Shown here piece by piece: positions 11,701 to 25,636 of a stretch of 64,000 bases of DNA (its first letter is position 1; every line of letters begins with the position of its first letter). Source of the DNA: Luzula sylvatica (taxonomy: Eukaryota > Streptophyta > Magnoliopsida > Poales > Juncaceae). Under the pieces are notes generated by a model. The model saw only the letters and a program-made list of their open reading frames with translations, was not told where the DNA came from and did no database searches. The position numbers and the translations under genes are program-made. The stretch is taken from the NCBI GenBank assembly GCA_946800325.1, contig OX326959.1, forward strand, positions 42,472,551 through 42,536,550. Direction: 5' to 3'.

Positions 11701-14700
11701 GTAAAAGATACGATACAAATGATCCAAAAACACGTTATTTGAACTCCTCAAGGCGCTAAAATCTTGTTTTGAATCGAAAAACTAACTTTCTTTGTGTTTG
11801 TGAAATTTAGTGAAAAGTTATGTAGTAAAAGATACTATACAAATGAGCTCAAAACAGGTTATTTGAACTCCTCAAAACGTTAAAATCTTGTTTGGAATCG
11901 AAAAACAAACTTTCTTAGTGTTTGTGAAATTTGGTGAAAAGTTATGTAGTAAAAGATACGATACAAATGATCTCAAAACAAGTTATTTGAACTCCACAAA
12001 GCGTTAAAATCTTGTTTTGAATCGAAAAACAAACTTACTTAGTGTTTGTCAAATTTGGTGAAAAGTTATACAGTAAAAGATACGATACAAATGATCTAAA
12101 AACACGTTATTTGAACTCCTCATGGCGCTAAAATCTCGTTTTGAATCGAAAAACAAACTTTCTTAGTGTTTGTTAAATTTGGTGAAAAGTTATGTAGTAA
12201 AAGATACGATACAAATGATCTCAAAACACGTTATTTGAACTCCACAAAGCGTTAAAATCTTGTTTTGAATCGAAAAACAAACTTTTTTAGTGTTTATGAA
12301 ATTTGGTGAAAAGTTATGTAGTAAAAGATACGATACAAATGATCTCAAAACACGTGATTTGAACTCCTCAAGGCGCTAAAATCTTGTTTTGAATCGAAAA
12401 ACAAACTTTCTTAGTGTTTGTGAAATTTGGTGAAAAGTTATGTAGTAAAAGATAAGATACAAATGATCTCAAAACACGTTATTTGAACTCCACTAAGCGT
12501 TAAAATCTTGTTTTGAATCGAAAAACAAACTTTCTTAGTGTTTGTGAAATTTGGTGAAATTTTATGTAGTAAAAGATACGATACAAATGATCTCAAAACA
12601 CGGTATTTGAACTCCACAAAGCGTTAAAATCTTGTTTTGAATCGAAAAACAAACTTTCTTAGTGTTTGTGAAATTTGGTGAAAATTTATGTAGTAAAAGA
12701 TACGATACAAATGATCTCAAAACACGTTATTTGAACTCATCAAAGCGTTAAAATCTTGTTTTGAATCGAAAAACAAACTTTCTTAGTGTTTGTCAAATTT
12801 GCTGAAAAGTTATGTAGTAAAAGATACGATACAAATGATCTCAAAACACGTTATTTGAACTCCACTAAGCGTTAAAATCTTGTTTTGAATCGAAAAACAA
12901 ACTTTCTTAGTGTGTGTGAAATTTGGTGAAAATTTATGTAGTAAAAGATACGTTACAAATGATCTCAAAACACGTTATTTGAACTCCTCAAAGCGTTAAA
13001 ATCTTGTTTTGAATCGAAAAACAAACTTTCTTAGTGTTTGTGAAATTTGGTGAAAAGTTATGTAGTAAAAGATACGATACAAATGATCTCAAAACACGTT
13101 ATTTGAACTCCTCAAAACGCTAAAATCTTGTTTTGAATCGAAAAATAAACTTACTTAGTGTGTGTGAAATTTGGTGAAAAGTTATGTAGTAAAAGATACG
13201 ATACAAATGATCTCAAAACACGTTATTTGAACTCCACAAAGCGTTAAAATCTTGTTTTGAATCGAAAAACAAACCTACTTAGTGTTTGTGAAATTTGCTG
13301 AAAAGTTATGTAGTAAAAGATACGATACAAATGATCTCAAAACACGTTATTTGAACTCCACAAAGCGTTAAAATCTTGTTTTGAATTGAAAAACAAACTT
13401 TCTTAGTGTTTGTGAAATTTGGTGAAAATTTATGTAGTAAAAGATACGATACAAATTATCTCAAAACACGTTATTTGAACTCCTCAAAGCGTTAAAATCT
13501 TGTTTTGAATCGAAAAACAAACTTTCTTAGTGTTTGTGAAATTTGGTGAAAAGTTATGTAGTAAAAGATACGATACAAATGATCTCAAAACACGTTATTT
13601 GAACTCCACAAAGCGTTAAAATCTTGTTTTGAATCGAAAAACAAACTTTCTTAGTGTTTGTGAAATTTGTTGAAAATTTATGTAGTAAAAGATACGATAC
13701 AAATGATTTCAAAACACGTTATTTGAACTCCTCAAAGCGTTAAAATCTTGTTTTGAATCGAAAAAAAAAACTTTCTTAGTGTTTGTGAAATTTGGTGAAA
13801 AGTTATGTAGTAAAAGATACGATACAAATGATCTCAAAACACGTTATTTGAACTCCTCAAAACGCTAAAATCTTGTTTCGAATCGAAAAACAAACTTCCT
13901 AAGTGTTTGTGAAATTTGGTGAAAACTTATGTAGTAAAAGATACGATACAAATGATCTCAAAACACGTTATTTGAACTCCACAAAGCGTTAAAATCTTAT
14001 TTTGAATCGAAAAACAAACTTTCTTAGTGTTTGTGAAATTTGGGGAAAAGTTATGTAGTAAAAGATACGATACAAATGATCTAAAAACCCGTTATTTGAA
14101 CTCCTCAAGGCGCTAAAATCTTGTTTTGAATCGAAAAACAAACTTTCTTAGTGTTTGTGAAATTTGGTGAAAAGTTATGTAGTAAAAGATACGATACAAA
14201 TGATCTCAAAACACGTTATTTGAACTCCACAAAGCGTTAAAATCTTGTTTTGAATCGAAAAACAAACTTTCTTAGTGTTTGTGAAATTTGGTGAAAATTT
14301 ATGTAGTAAAAGATACGATACAAATGATCTCAAAACACGTTATTTGAACTCCTCAAAGCGTTTAAAATCTTGTTTTGAATCGAAAAAAAAACTTTCTTAG
14401 TGTTTGTGAAATTTGGTGAAAAGTTATGTAGTAAAAGATACGATACAAATGATCTCAAAACACATTATTTGAACTCCTCAAAACGCTAAAATCTTGTTTT
14501 GAATCGAAAAATAAACTTACTTAGTGTTTGTGAAATTTGGTGAAAAGTTATGTAGTGAAAGATACGATACAAATGATCTCAAAACACGTTATTTGAACTC
14601 CAGAAAGCGTTAAAATCTTGTTTTGAATCGAAAAACAAACTTTCTTAGTGTTTGTGAAATTTGGTGAAAAGTTATGTAGTAAAAGATACGATACAAATGA

Positions 14701-16618
14701 TCTCAAAACACGTTATTTGAACTCCTCAAAGCGTTAAAATCTTGTTTTGAATCGAAAAACAAACTTTCTTAGTGTTTGTGAAATTTGGTGAAAAGTTATG
14801 TAGTAAAAGATACGATACAATTGATCTCAAAACACGTTATTTGAACTCCACAAAGCGTTAAAATCTTGTTTTGAATCGAAAAACAAACTTTCTTAGTGTT
14901 TGTGAAATTTGGTGAAAAGTTATGTAGTAAAAGATACGATACAAATGATCTAAAAACACGTTATTTGAACTCCTCAAGGCGCTAAAATCTTGTTTTGAAT
15001 CGAAAAACAAACTTTCTTAGTGTTTGTGAAATTTGGTGAAAAGTTATGTAGTAAAAGATACGATACAAATTATCTCAAAACACGTTATTTGAACTCCTCA
15101 AAGCGTTAAAATCTTGTTTTGAATCGAAAAACAAAATTTCTTAGTGTTTGTGAAATTTGGTGAAAAGTTATGTAGTAAAAGATACGATACAAATGATCTC
15201 AAAACACGTTATTTGAACTCCACAAAGCGTTAAAATCTTGTTTTGAATCGAAAAACAAACTTTCTTAGTGTTTGTGAAATTTGGTGAAAATTTATGTAGT
15301 AAAAGATACGATACAAATGATCTCAAAACACGTTATTTGAACTCCTCAAAGCGTTTAAAATCTTGTTTTGAATCGAAAAAAAACTTTCTTAGTGTTTGTG
15401 AAATTTGGTGAAAAGTTATGTAGTAAAAGATACGATACAAATGATCTCAAAACACGTTATTTGAACTCCTCAAAACGCTAAAATCTTGTTTTGAATCGAA
15501 AAATAAACTTACTTAGTGTTTGTGAAATTTGGTGAAATGTTATGTAGTAAAAGATACGATACAAATGATCTCAAAACACGTTATTTGAACTCCAGAAAGC
15601 GTTAAAATCTTGTTTTGAATCGAAAAACAAACTTTCTTAGTGTTTGTGAAATTTGGTGAAAAGTTATGTAGTAAAAGATACGATACAAATGATCTAAAAA
15701 CACGTTATTTGAACTCCTCAAGGCGCTAAAATCTTGTTTTGAATCGAAAAACAAACTTTCTTAGTGTTTGTGAAATTTGGTGAAAAGTTATGTAGTAAAA
15801 GATACGATACAAATGATCTCAAAACACGTTATTTGAACTCGACAAAGCGTTAAAATCTTGTTTTGAATCGAAAAACAAACTTTCTTAGTGTTTGTGAAAT
15901 TTGGTGAAAAGTTATGTAGTAAAAGATACGATACAAATGATCTCAAAACAAGTTATTTGAACTCCACAAAGCGTTAAAATCTTGTTTTGAATCGAAAAAC
16001 AAACTTTCTTAGTGTGTGTGAAATTTGGTGAAAAGTTATGTAGTAAAAGATACGATACAAATGATCTCAAAACACGTTATTTGAACTCCAGAAAGCGTTA
16101 AAATCTTGTTTTTAATCGAAAAACAAACTTTCTTAGTGTTTGTGAAATTTGGTGAAAAGTTATGTAGTAAAAGATACGATACAATTGATCTAAAAACACG
16201 TTATTTGAACTCCTCAAGGCGCTAAAATCTTGTTTTGAATCGAAAAACTAAATTTCTTAGTGTTTGTGAAATTTGGTGAAAAGTTATATAGTAAAAGATA
16301 CGATACAAATGATCTCAAAACACGTTATTTGAACTCCACAAAGCGTTAAAATCTTGTTTTGAATCGAAAAACAAACTTTCTTAGTGTTTGTGAAATTTGG
16401 TGAAAAGTTATGTAGTAAAAGATACGATACAAATGATCTAAAAACACGTTATTTGAACTCCTCAAAGCGTTAAAATCTTGTTTTGATTCGAAAAACAACC
16501 TTACTTAGTGTTTGTGAAATTTGGTGAAAAGTTATGTAGTAAAAGATACGATACAAATGATCTCAAAACACGTTATTTGAACTCCACAAAGCGTTAAAAT
16601 CTTGTTTTGAATCGAAAA

Positions 16619-19222
16619 ACAAACTTACTTAGTTTTTGTGAAATTTGGTGAAGAGTTATGTAGTAAAAGATACGATACAAATGATCCAAAAACACGTTAT
16701 TTGAACTCCTCAAGGCGCTAAAATCTTGTTTTGAATCGAAAAACTAACTTTCTTTGTGTTTGTGAAATTTAGTGAAAAGTTATGTAGTAAAAGATACGAT
16801 ACAAATGAGCTCAAAACAGGTTATTTGAACTCCTCAAAACGTTAAAATCTTGTTTGGAATCGAAAAACAAACTTTCTTAGTGTTTGTGAAATTTGGTGAA
16901 AAGTTATGTAGTAAAAGATACGATACAAATGATCTCAAAACAAGTTATTTGAACTCCACAAAGCGTTAAAATCTTGTTTTGAATCGAAAAACAAACTTAC
17001 TTAGTGTTTGTCAAATTTGGTGAAAAGTTATACAGTAAAAGATACGATACAAATGATCTAAAAACACGTTATTTGAACTCCTCATGGCGCTAAAATCTCG
17101 TTTTGAATCGAAAAACAAACTTTCTTAGTGTTTGTGAAATTTGGTGAAAAGTTATGTAGTAAAAGATACGATACAAATGATCTCAAAACAAGTTATTTGA
17201 ACTCCACAAAGCGTTAAAATCTTGTTTTGAATCGAAAAACAAACTTACTTAGTTTTTGTCAAATTTGGTGAAAAGTTATACAGTAAAAGATACGATACAA
17301 ATGATCTAAAAACACGTTATTTGAACTACTCAAGGCGCTAAAATCTTGTTTTCAATCGAAAAACAAACTTTCTTAGTGTGTGTGAAATTTGGTGAAAAGT
17401 TATGTAGTAAAAGATACGATACAAATGATCTAAAAACACGTTATTTGAACTCCACAAAGCGTTAAAATCTTGTTTTGAATCGAAAAACAAACTTACTTAG
17501 TTTTTGTGAAATTTGGTGAAAAGTTATGTAGTAAAAGATACGATACAAATGATCCAAAAACACGTTATTTGAACTCCTCAAGGCGCTAAAATCTTGTTTT
17601 GAATCGAAAAACTAACTTTCTTTGTGTTTGTGAAATTTAGTGAAAAGTTATGTAGTAAAAGATACGATACAAATGAGCTCAAAACAGGTTATTTGAACTC
17701 CTCAAAACGTTAAAATCTTGTTTGGAATCGAAAAACAAACTTTCTTAGTGTTTGTGAAATTTGGTGAAAAGTTATGTAGTAAAAGATACGATACAAATGA
17801 TCTCAAAACAAGTTATTTGAACTCCACAAAGCGTTAAAATCTTGTTTTGAATCGAAAAACAAACTTACTTAGTGTTTGTCAAATTTGGTGAAAAGTTATA
17901 CAGTAAAAGATACGATACAAATGATCTAAAAACACGTTATTTGAACTCCTCATGGCGCTAAAATCTCGTTTTGAATCGAAAAACAAACTTTCTTAGTGTT
18001 TGTGAAATTTGGTGAAAAGTTATGTAGTAAAAGATACGATACAAATGATCTCAAAACACGTTATTTGAACTCCACAAAGCGTTAAAATCTTGTTTTGAAT
18101 CGAAAAACAAACTTTTTTAGTGTTTATGAAATTTGGTGAAAAGTTATGTAGTAAAAGATACGATACAAATGATCTCAAAACACGTGATTTGAACTCCTCA
18201 AGGCGCTAAAATCTTGTTTTAAATCGAAAAACAAACTTTCTTAGTGTGTGTGAAATTTGGTGAAAAGTTATGTAGTAAAAGATACGATACAAATGATCTA
18301 AAAACACGTTATTTGAACTCCACAAAGCGTTAAAATCTTGTTTTGAATCGAAAAACAAACTTACTTAGTTTTTGTGAAATTTGGTGAAAAGTTATGTAGT
18401 AAAAGATACGATACAAATGATCCAAAAACACGTTATTTGAACTCCTCAAGGCGCTAAAATCTTGTTTTGAATCGAAAAACTAACTTTCTTTGTGTTTGTG
18501 AAATTTAGTGAAAAGTTATGTAGTAAAAGATACGATACAAATGAGCTCAAAACAGGTTATTTGAACTCCTCAAAACGTTAAAATCTTGTTTGGAATCGAA
18601 AAACAAACTTTCTTAGTGTTTGTGAAATTTGGTGAAAAGTTATGTAGTAAAAGATACGATACAAATGATCTCAAAACAAGTTATTTGAACTCCACAAAGC
18701 GTTAAAATCTTGTTTTGAATCGAAAAACAAACTTACTTAGTGTTTGTCAAATTTGGTGAAAAGTTATACAGTAAAAGATACGATACAAATGATCTAAAAA
18801 CACGTTATTTGAACTCCTCATGGCGCTAAAATCTCGTTTTGAATCGAAAAACAAACTTTCTTAGTGTTTGTGAAATTTGGTGAAAAGTTATGTAGTAAAA
18901 GATACGATACAAATGATCTCAAAACACGTTATTTGAACTCCACAAAGCGTTAAAATCTTGTTTTGAATCGAAAAACAAAATTTTTTAGTGTTTATGAAAT
19001 TTGGTGAAAAGTTATGTAGTAAAAGATACGATACAAATGATCTCAAAACACGTGATTTGAACTCCTCAAGGCGCTAAAATCTTGTTTTGAATCGAAAAAC
19101 AAACTTTCTTAGTGTTTGTGAAATTTGGTGAAAAGTTATGTAGTAAAAGATAAGATACAAATGATCTCAAAACACGTTATTTGAACTCCACTAAGCGTTA
19201 AAATCTTGTTTTGAATCGAAAA
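16619..19222 (+). repeat. 7-monomer (868-bp) higher-order repeat, three tandem copies
   Basis: The unit opens with a TTACTTAGTTTTTG monomer carrying GATCCAAAAAC, at 16619, 17487 and 18355 (spacing 868 = 7 x 124). Next come CTAACTTTCTTTG with AACAGGTT (at 16817, 17685, 18553), AACAAGTT, and TACAGT with CATGGCGC. The first four or five monomers are conserved in all three copies; the last two or three differ between copies. Confidence 0.8.
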
Positions 19223-19769
19223 ACAAACCTACTTAGTGTTTGTGAAATTTGCTGAAAAGTTATGTAGTAAAAGATACGATACAAATGATCTCAAAACACG
19301 TTATTTGAAGTCCACAAAGCGTTAAAATCTTGTTTTGAATCGAAAAACAAACTTTCTTAGTGTTTGTGAAATTTGGTGAAAATTTATGTAGTAAAAGATA
19401 CGATACAAATGATCTCAAAACACGTTATTTGAACTCCTCAAAGCGTTAAAATCTTGTTTTGAATCGAAAAACAAACTTTCTTAGTGTTTGTGAAATTTGG
19501 TGAAAAGTTATGTAGTAAAAGATACGATACAAATGATCTCAAAACACGTTATTTGAACTCCACAAAGCGTTAAAATCTTGTTTTGAATCGAAAAACAAAC
19601 TTTCTTAGTGTTTGTGAAATTTGTTGAAAATTTATGTAGTAAAAGATACGATACAAATGATTTCAAAACACGTTATTTGAACTCCTCAAAGCGTTAAAAT
19701 CTTGTTTTGAATCGAAAAAAAAAACTTTCTTAGTGTTTGTGAAATTTGGTGAAAAGTTATGTAGTAAAA

Positions 19770-22700
19770 GATACGATACAAATGATCTCAAAACACGTTA
19801 TTTGAACTCCACAAAGCGTTAAAATCTTGTTTTGAATCGAAAAACAAACCTACTTAGTGTTTGTGAAATTTGCTGAAAAGTTATGTAGTAAAAGATACGA
19901 TACAAATGATCTCAAAACACGTTATTTGAACTCCACAAAGCGTTAAAATCTTGTTTTGAATCGAAAAACAAACTTTCTTAGTGTTTGTGAAATTTGGTGA
20001 AAATTTATGTAGTAAAAGATACGATACAAATGATCTCAAAACACGTTATTTGAACTCCTCAAAGCGTTAAAATCTTGTTTTGAATCGAAAAACAAACTTT
20101 CTTAGTGTTTGTGAAATTTGGTGAAAAGTTATGTAGTAAAAGATACGATACAAATGATCTCAAAACACGTTATTTGAACTCCACAAAGCGTTAAAATCTT
20201 GTTTTGAATCGAAAAACAAACTTTCTTAGTGTTTGTGAAATTTGTTGAAAATTTATGTAGTAAAAGATACGATACAAATGATTTCAAAACACGTTATTTG
20301 AACTCCTCAAAGCGTTAAAATCTTGTTTTGAATCGAAAAAAAAAACTTTCTTAGTGTTTGTGAAATTTGGTGAAAAGTTATGTAGTAAAAGATACGATAC
20401 AAATGATCTCAAAACACGTTATTTGAACTCCTCAAAACGCTAAAATCTTGTTTCGAATCGAAAAACAAACTTCCTAAGTGTTTGTGAAATTTGGTGAAAA
20501 CTTATGTAGTAAAAGATACGATACAAATGATCTCAAAACACGTTATTTGAACTCCACAAAGCGTTAAAATCTTATTTTGAATCGAAAAACAAACTTTCTT
20601 AGTGTTTGTGAAATTTGGGGAAAAGTTATGTAGTAAAAGATACGATACAAATGATCTAAAAACCCGTTATTTGAACTCCTCAAGGCGCTAAAATCTTGTT
20701 TTGAATCGAAAAACAAACTTTCTTAGTGTTTGTGAAATTTGGTGAAAAGTTATGTAGTAAAAGATACGATACAAATGATCTCAAAACACGTTATTTGAAC
20801 TCCACAAAGCGTTAAAATCTTGTTTTGAATCGAAAAACAAACTTTCTTAGTGTTTGTGAAATTTGGTGAAAATTTATGTAGTAAAAGATACGATACAAAT
20901 GATCTCAAAACACGTTATTTGAACTCCTCAAAGCGTTTAAAATCTTGTTTTGAATCGAAAAAAAAACTTTCTTAGTGTTTGTGAAATTTGGTGAAAAGTT
21001 ATGTAGTAAAAGATACGATACAAATGATCTGAAAACACATTATTTGAACTCCTCAAAACGCTAAAATCTTGTTTTGAATCGAAAAATAAACTTACTTAGT
21101 GTTTGTGAAATTTGGTGAAAAGTTATGTAGTGAAAGATACGATACAAATGATCTCAAAACACGTTATTTGAACTCCAGAAAGCGTTAAAATCTTGTTTTG
21201 AATCGAAAAACAAACTTTCTTAGTGTTTGTGAAATTTGGTGAAAAGTTATGTAGTAAAAGATACGATACAAATGATCTAAAAACACGTTATTTGAACTCC
21301 TCAAGGCGCTAAAATCTTGTTTTGAATCGAAAAACAAACTTTCTTAGTGTTTGTGAAATTTGGTGAAAAGTTATGTAGTAAAAGATACGATACAAATGAT
21401 CTCAAAACACGTTATTTGAACTCCACAAAGCGTTAAAATCTTGTTTTGAATCGAAAAACAAACTTTCTTAGTGTTTGTGAAATTTGGTGAAAAGTTATGT
21501 AGTAAAAGATACGATACAAATGATCTCAAAACACGTTATTTGAACTCCTCAAGGCGCTAAAATCTTGTTTTGAATCGAAAAACAAACTTTCTTAGTGTTT
21601 GTGAAATTTGGTGAAAAGTTATGTAGTAAAAGATACGATACAAATGATCTCAAAACACGTTATTTGAACTCCTCAAAGCGTTAAAATCTTGTTTTGAATC
21701 GAAAAACAAACTTTCTTAGTGTTTGTGAAATTTGGTGAAAAGTTATGTAGTAAAAGATACGATACAATTGATCTCAAAACACGTTATTTGAACTCCACAA
21801 AGCGTTAAAATCTTGTTTTGAATCGAAAAACAAACTTTCTTAGTGTTTGTGAAATTTGGTGAAAAGTTATGTAGTAAAAGATACGATACAAATGATCTAA
21901 AAACACGTTATTTGAACTCCTCAAGGCGCTAAAATCTTGTTTTGAATCGAAAAACAAACTTTCTTAGTGTTTGTGAAATTTGGTGAAAAGTTATGTAGTA
22001 AAAGATACGATACAAATGATCTCAAAACACGTTATTTGAACTCCACAAAGCGTTAAAATCTTGTTTTGAATCGAAAAACAAACTTTCTTAGTGTTTGTGA
22101 AATTTGGTGAAAATTTATGTAGTAAAAGATACGATACAAATGATCTCAAAACACGTTATTTGAACTCCACAAAGCGTTAAAATCTTATTTTGAATCGAAA
22201 AACAAACTTTCTTAGTGTTTGTGAAATTTGGGGAAAAGTTATGTAGTAAAAGATACGATACAAATGATCTAAAAACACGTTATTTGAACTCCTCAAGGCG
22301 CTAAAATCTTGTTTTGAATCGAAAAACAAACTTTCTTAGTGTTTGTGAAATTTGGTGAAAAGTTATGTAGTAAAAGATACGATACAAATGATCTCAAAAC
22401 ACATTATTTGAACTCCTCAAAGCGTTAAAATCTTGTTTTGAATCGAAAAACAAACTTTCTTAGTGTTTGTGAAATTTGGTGAAAAGTTATGTAGTAAAAG
22501 ATACGATACAATTGATCTCAAAACACGTTATTTGAACTCCACAAAGCGTTAAAATCTTGTTTTGAATCGAAAAACAAACTTTCTTAGTGTTTGTGAAATT
22601 TGGTGAAAAGTTATGTAGTAAAAGATACGATACAAATGATCTAAAAACACGTTATTTGAACTCCTCAAGGCGCTAAAATCTTGTTTTGAATCGAAAAACA

Positions 22701-25636
22701 AACTTTCTTAGTGTTTGTGAAATTTGGTGAAAAGTTATGTAGTAAAAGATACGATACAAATTATCTCAAAACACGTTATTTGAACTCCTCAAAGCGTTAA
22801 AATCTTGTTTTGAATCGAAAAACAAAATTTCTTAGTGTTTGTGAAATTTGGTGAAAAGTTATGTAGTAAAAGATACGATACAAATGATCTCAAAACACGT
22901 TATTTGAACTCCACAAAGCGTTAAAATCTTGTTTTGAATCGAAAAACAAACTTTCTTAGTGTTTGTGAAATTTGGTGAAAATTTATGTAGTAAAAGATAC
23001 GATACAAATGATCTCAAAACACGTTATTTGAACTCCTCAAAGCGTTTAAAATCTTGTTTTGAATCGAAAAAAAACTTTCTTAGTGTTTGTGAAATTTGGT
23101 GAAAAGTTATGTAGTAAAAGATACGATACAAATGATCTCAAAACACGTTATTTGAACTCCTCAAAACGCTAAAATCTTGTTTTGAATCGAAAAATAAACT
23201 TACTTAGTGTTTGTGAAATTTGGTGAAATGTTATGTAGTAAAAGATACGATACAAATGATCTCAAAACACGTTATTTGAACTCCAGAAAGCGTTAAAATC
23301 TTGTTTTGAATCGAAAAACAAACTTTCTTAGTGTTTGTGAAATTTGGTGAAAAGTTATGTAGTAAAAGATACGATACAAATGATCTAAAAACACGTTATT
23401 TGACCTCCTCAAGGCGCTAAAATCTTGTTTTGAATCGAAAAACAAACTTTCTTAGTGTTTGTGAAATTTGGTGAAAAGTTATGTAGTAAAAGATACGATA
23501 CAAATGATCTCAAAACACGTTATTTGAACTCGACAAAGCGTTAAAATCTTGTTTTGAATCGAAAAACAAACTTTCTTAGTGTTTGTGAAATTTGGTGAAA
23601 AGTTATGTAGTAAAAGATACGATACAAATGATCTCAAAACAAGTTATTTGAACTCCACAAAGCGTTAAAATCTTGTTTTGAATCGAAAAACAAACTTTCT
23701 TAGTGTGTGTGAAATTTGGTGAAAAGTTATGTAGTAAAAGATACGATACAAATGATCTCAAAACACGTTATTTGAACTCCAGAAAGCGTTAAAATCTTGT
23801 TTTTAATCGAAAAACAAACTTTCTTAGTGTTTGTGAAATTTGGTGAAAAGTTATGTAGTAAAAGATACGATACAATTGATCTAAAAACACGTTATTTGAA
23901 CTCCTCAAGGCGCTAAAATCTTGTTTTGAATCGAAAAACTAAATTTCTTAGTGTTTGTGAAATTTGGTGAAAAGTTATGTAGTAAAAGATACGATACAAA
24001 TGATCTCAAAACACGTTATTTGAACTCCACAAAGCGTTAAAATCTTGTTTTGAATCGAAAAACAAACTTTCTTAGTGTTTGTGAAATTTGGTGAAAAGTT
24101 ATGTAGTAAAAGATACGATACAAATGATCTAAAAACACGTTATTTGAACTCCTCAAAGCGTTAAAATCTTGTTTTGATTCGAAAAACAACCTTACTTAGT
24201 GTTTGTGAAATTTGGTGAAAAGTTATGTAGTAAAAGATACGATACAAATGATCTCAAAACACGTTATTTGAACTCCACAAAGCGTTAAAATCTTGTTTTG
24301 AATCGAAAAACAAACTTACTTAGTTTTTGTGAAATTTGGTGAAAAGTTATGTAGTAAAAGATACGATACAAATGATCCAAAAACACGTTATTTGAACTCC
24401 TCAAGGCGCTAAAATCTTGTTTTGAATCGAAAAACTAACTTTCTTTGTGTTTGTGAAATTTAGTGAAAAGTTATGTAGTAAAAGATACGATACAAATGAG
24501 CTCAAAACAGGTTATTTGAACTCCTCAAAACGTTAAAATCTTGTTTGGAATCGAAAAACAAACTTTCTTAGTGTTTGTGAAATTTGGTGAAAAGTTATGT
24601 AGTAAAAGATACGATACAAATGATCTCAAAACAAGTTATTTGAACTCCACAAAGCGTTAAAATCTTGTTTTGAATCGAAAAACAAACTTACTTAGTGTTT
24701 GTCAAATTTGGTGAAAAGTTATACAGTAAAAGATACGATACAAATGATCTAAAAACACGTTATTTGAACTCCTCATGGCGCTAAAATCTCGTTTTGAATC
24801 GAAAAACAAACTTTCTTAGTGTTTGTGAAATTTGGTGAAAAGTTATGTAGTAAAAGATACGATACAAATGATCTCAAAACAAGTTATTTGAACTCCACAA
24901 AGCGTTAAAATCTTGTTTTGAATCGAAAAACAAACTTACTTAGTGTTTGTCAAATTTGGTGAAAAGTTATACAGTAAAAGATACGATACAAATGATCTAA
25001 AAACACGTTATTTGAACTCCTCATGGCGCTAAAATCTCGTTTTGAATCGAAAAACAAACTTTCTTAGTGTTTGTGAAATTTGGTGAAAAGTTATGTAGTA
25101 AAAGATACGATACAAATGATCTCAAAACACATTATTTGAACTCCACAAAGCGTTAAAATCTTGTTTTGAATCGAAAAACAAACTTACTTAGTTTTTGTCA
25201 AATTTGGTGAAAAGTTATACAGTAAAAGATACGATACAAATGATCTAAAAACACGTTATTTGAACTACTCAAGGCGCTAAAATCTTGTTTTAAATCGAAA
25301 AACAAACTTTCTTAGTGTGTGTGAAATTTGGTGAAAAGTTATGTAGTAAAAGATACGATACAAATGATCTAAAAACACGTTATTTGAACTCCACAAAGCG
25401 TTAAAATCTTGTTTTGAATCGAAAAACAAACTTACTTAGTTTTTGTGAAATTTGGTGAAAAGTTATGTAGTAAAAGATACGATACAAATGATCCAAAAAC
25501 ACGTTATTTGAACTCCTCAAGGCGCTAAAATCTTGTTTTGAATCGAAAAACTAACTTTCTTTGTGTTTGTGAAATTTAGTGAAAAGTTATGTAGTAAAAG
25601 ATACGATACAAATGAGCTCAAAACAGGTTATTTGAA
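19770..25636 (+). repeat. Multi-kilobase satellite block, copy 1 (repeated 8684 bp downstream)
   Basis: Rare landmarks in this block recur at a constant offset of 8684 bp: AAACCTACTTAG (19845 and 28529), the long A-run monomer (about 20340 and 29024), CAAATTATCTC (22758 and 31442), the private TGACCTCCTC (23401 and 32085), TTGATTCG (24176 and 32860) and CACATTATTTG (about 25127 and 33811). The match ends near 25636, where CTCCACAAAG stands against CTCCTCAAAACG. The boundaries are approximate. At every landmark checked the copies agreed. Confidence 0.75.
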
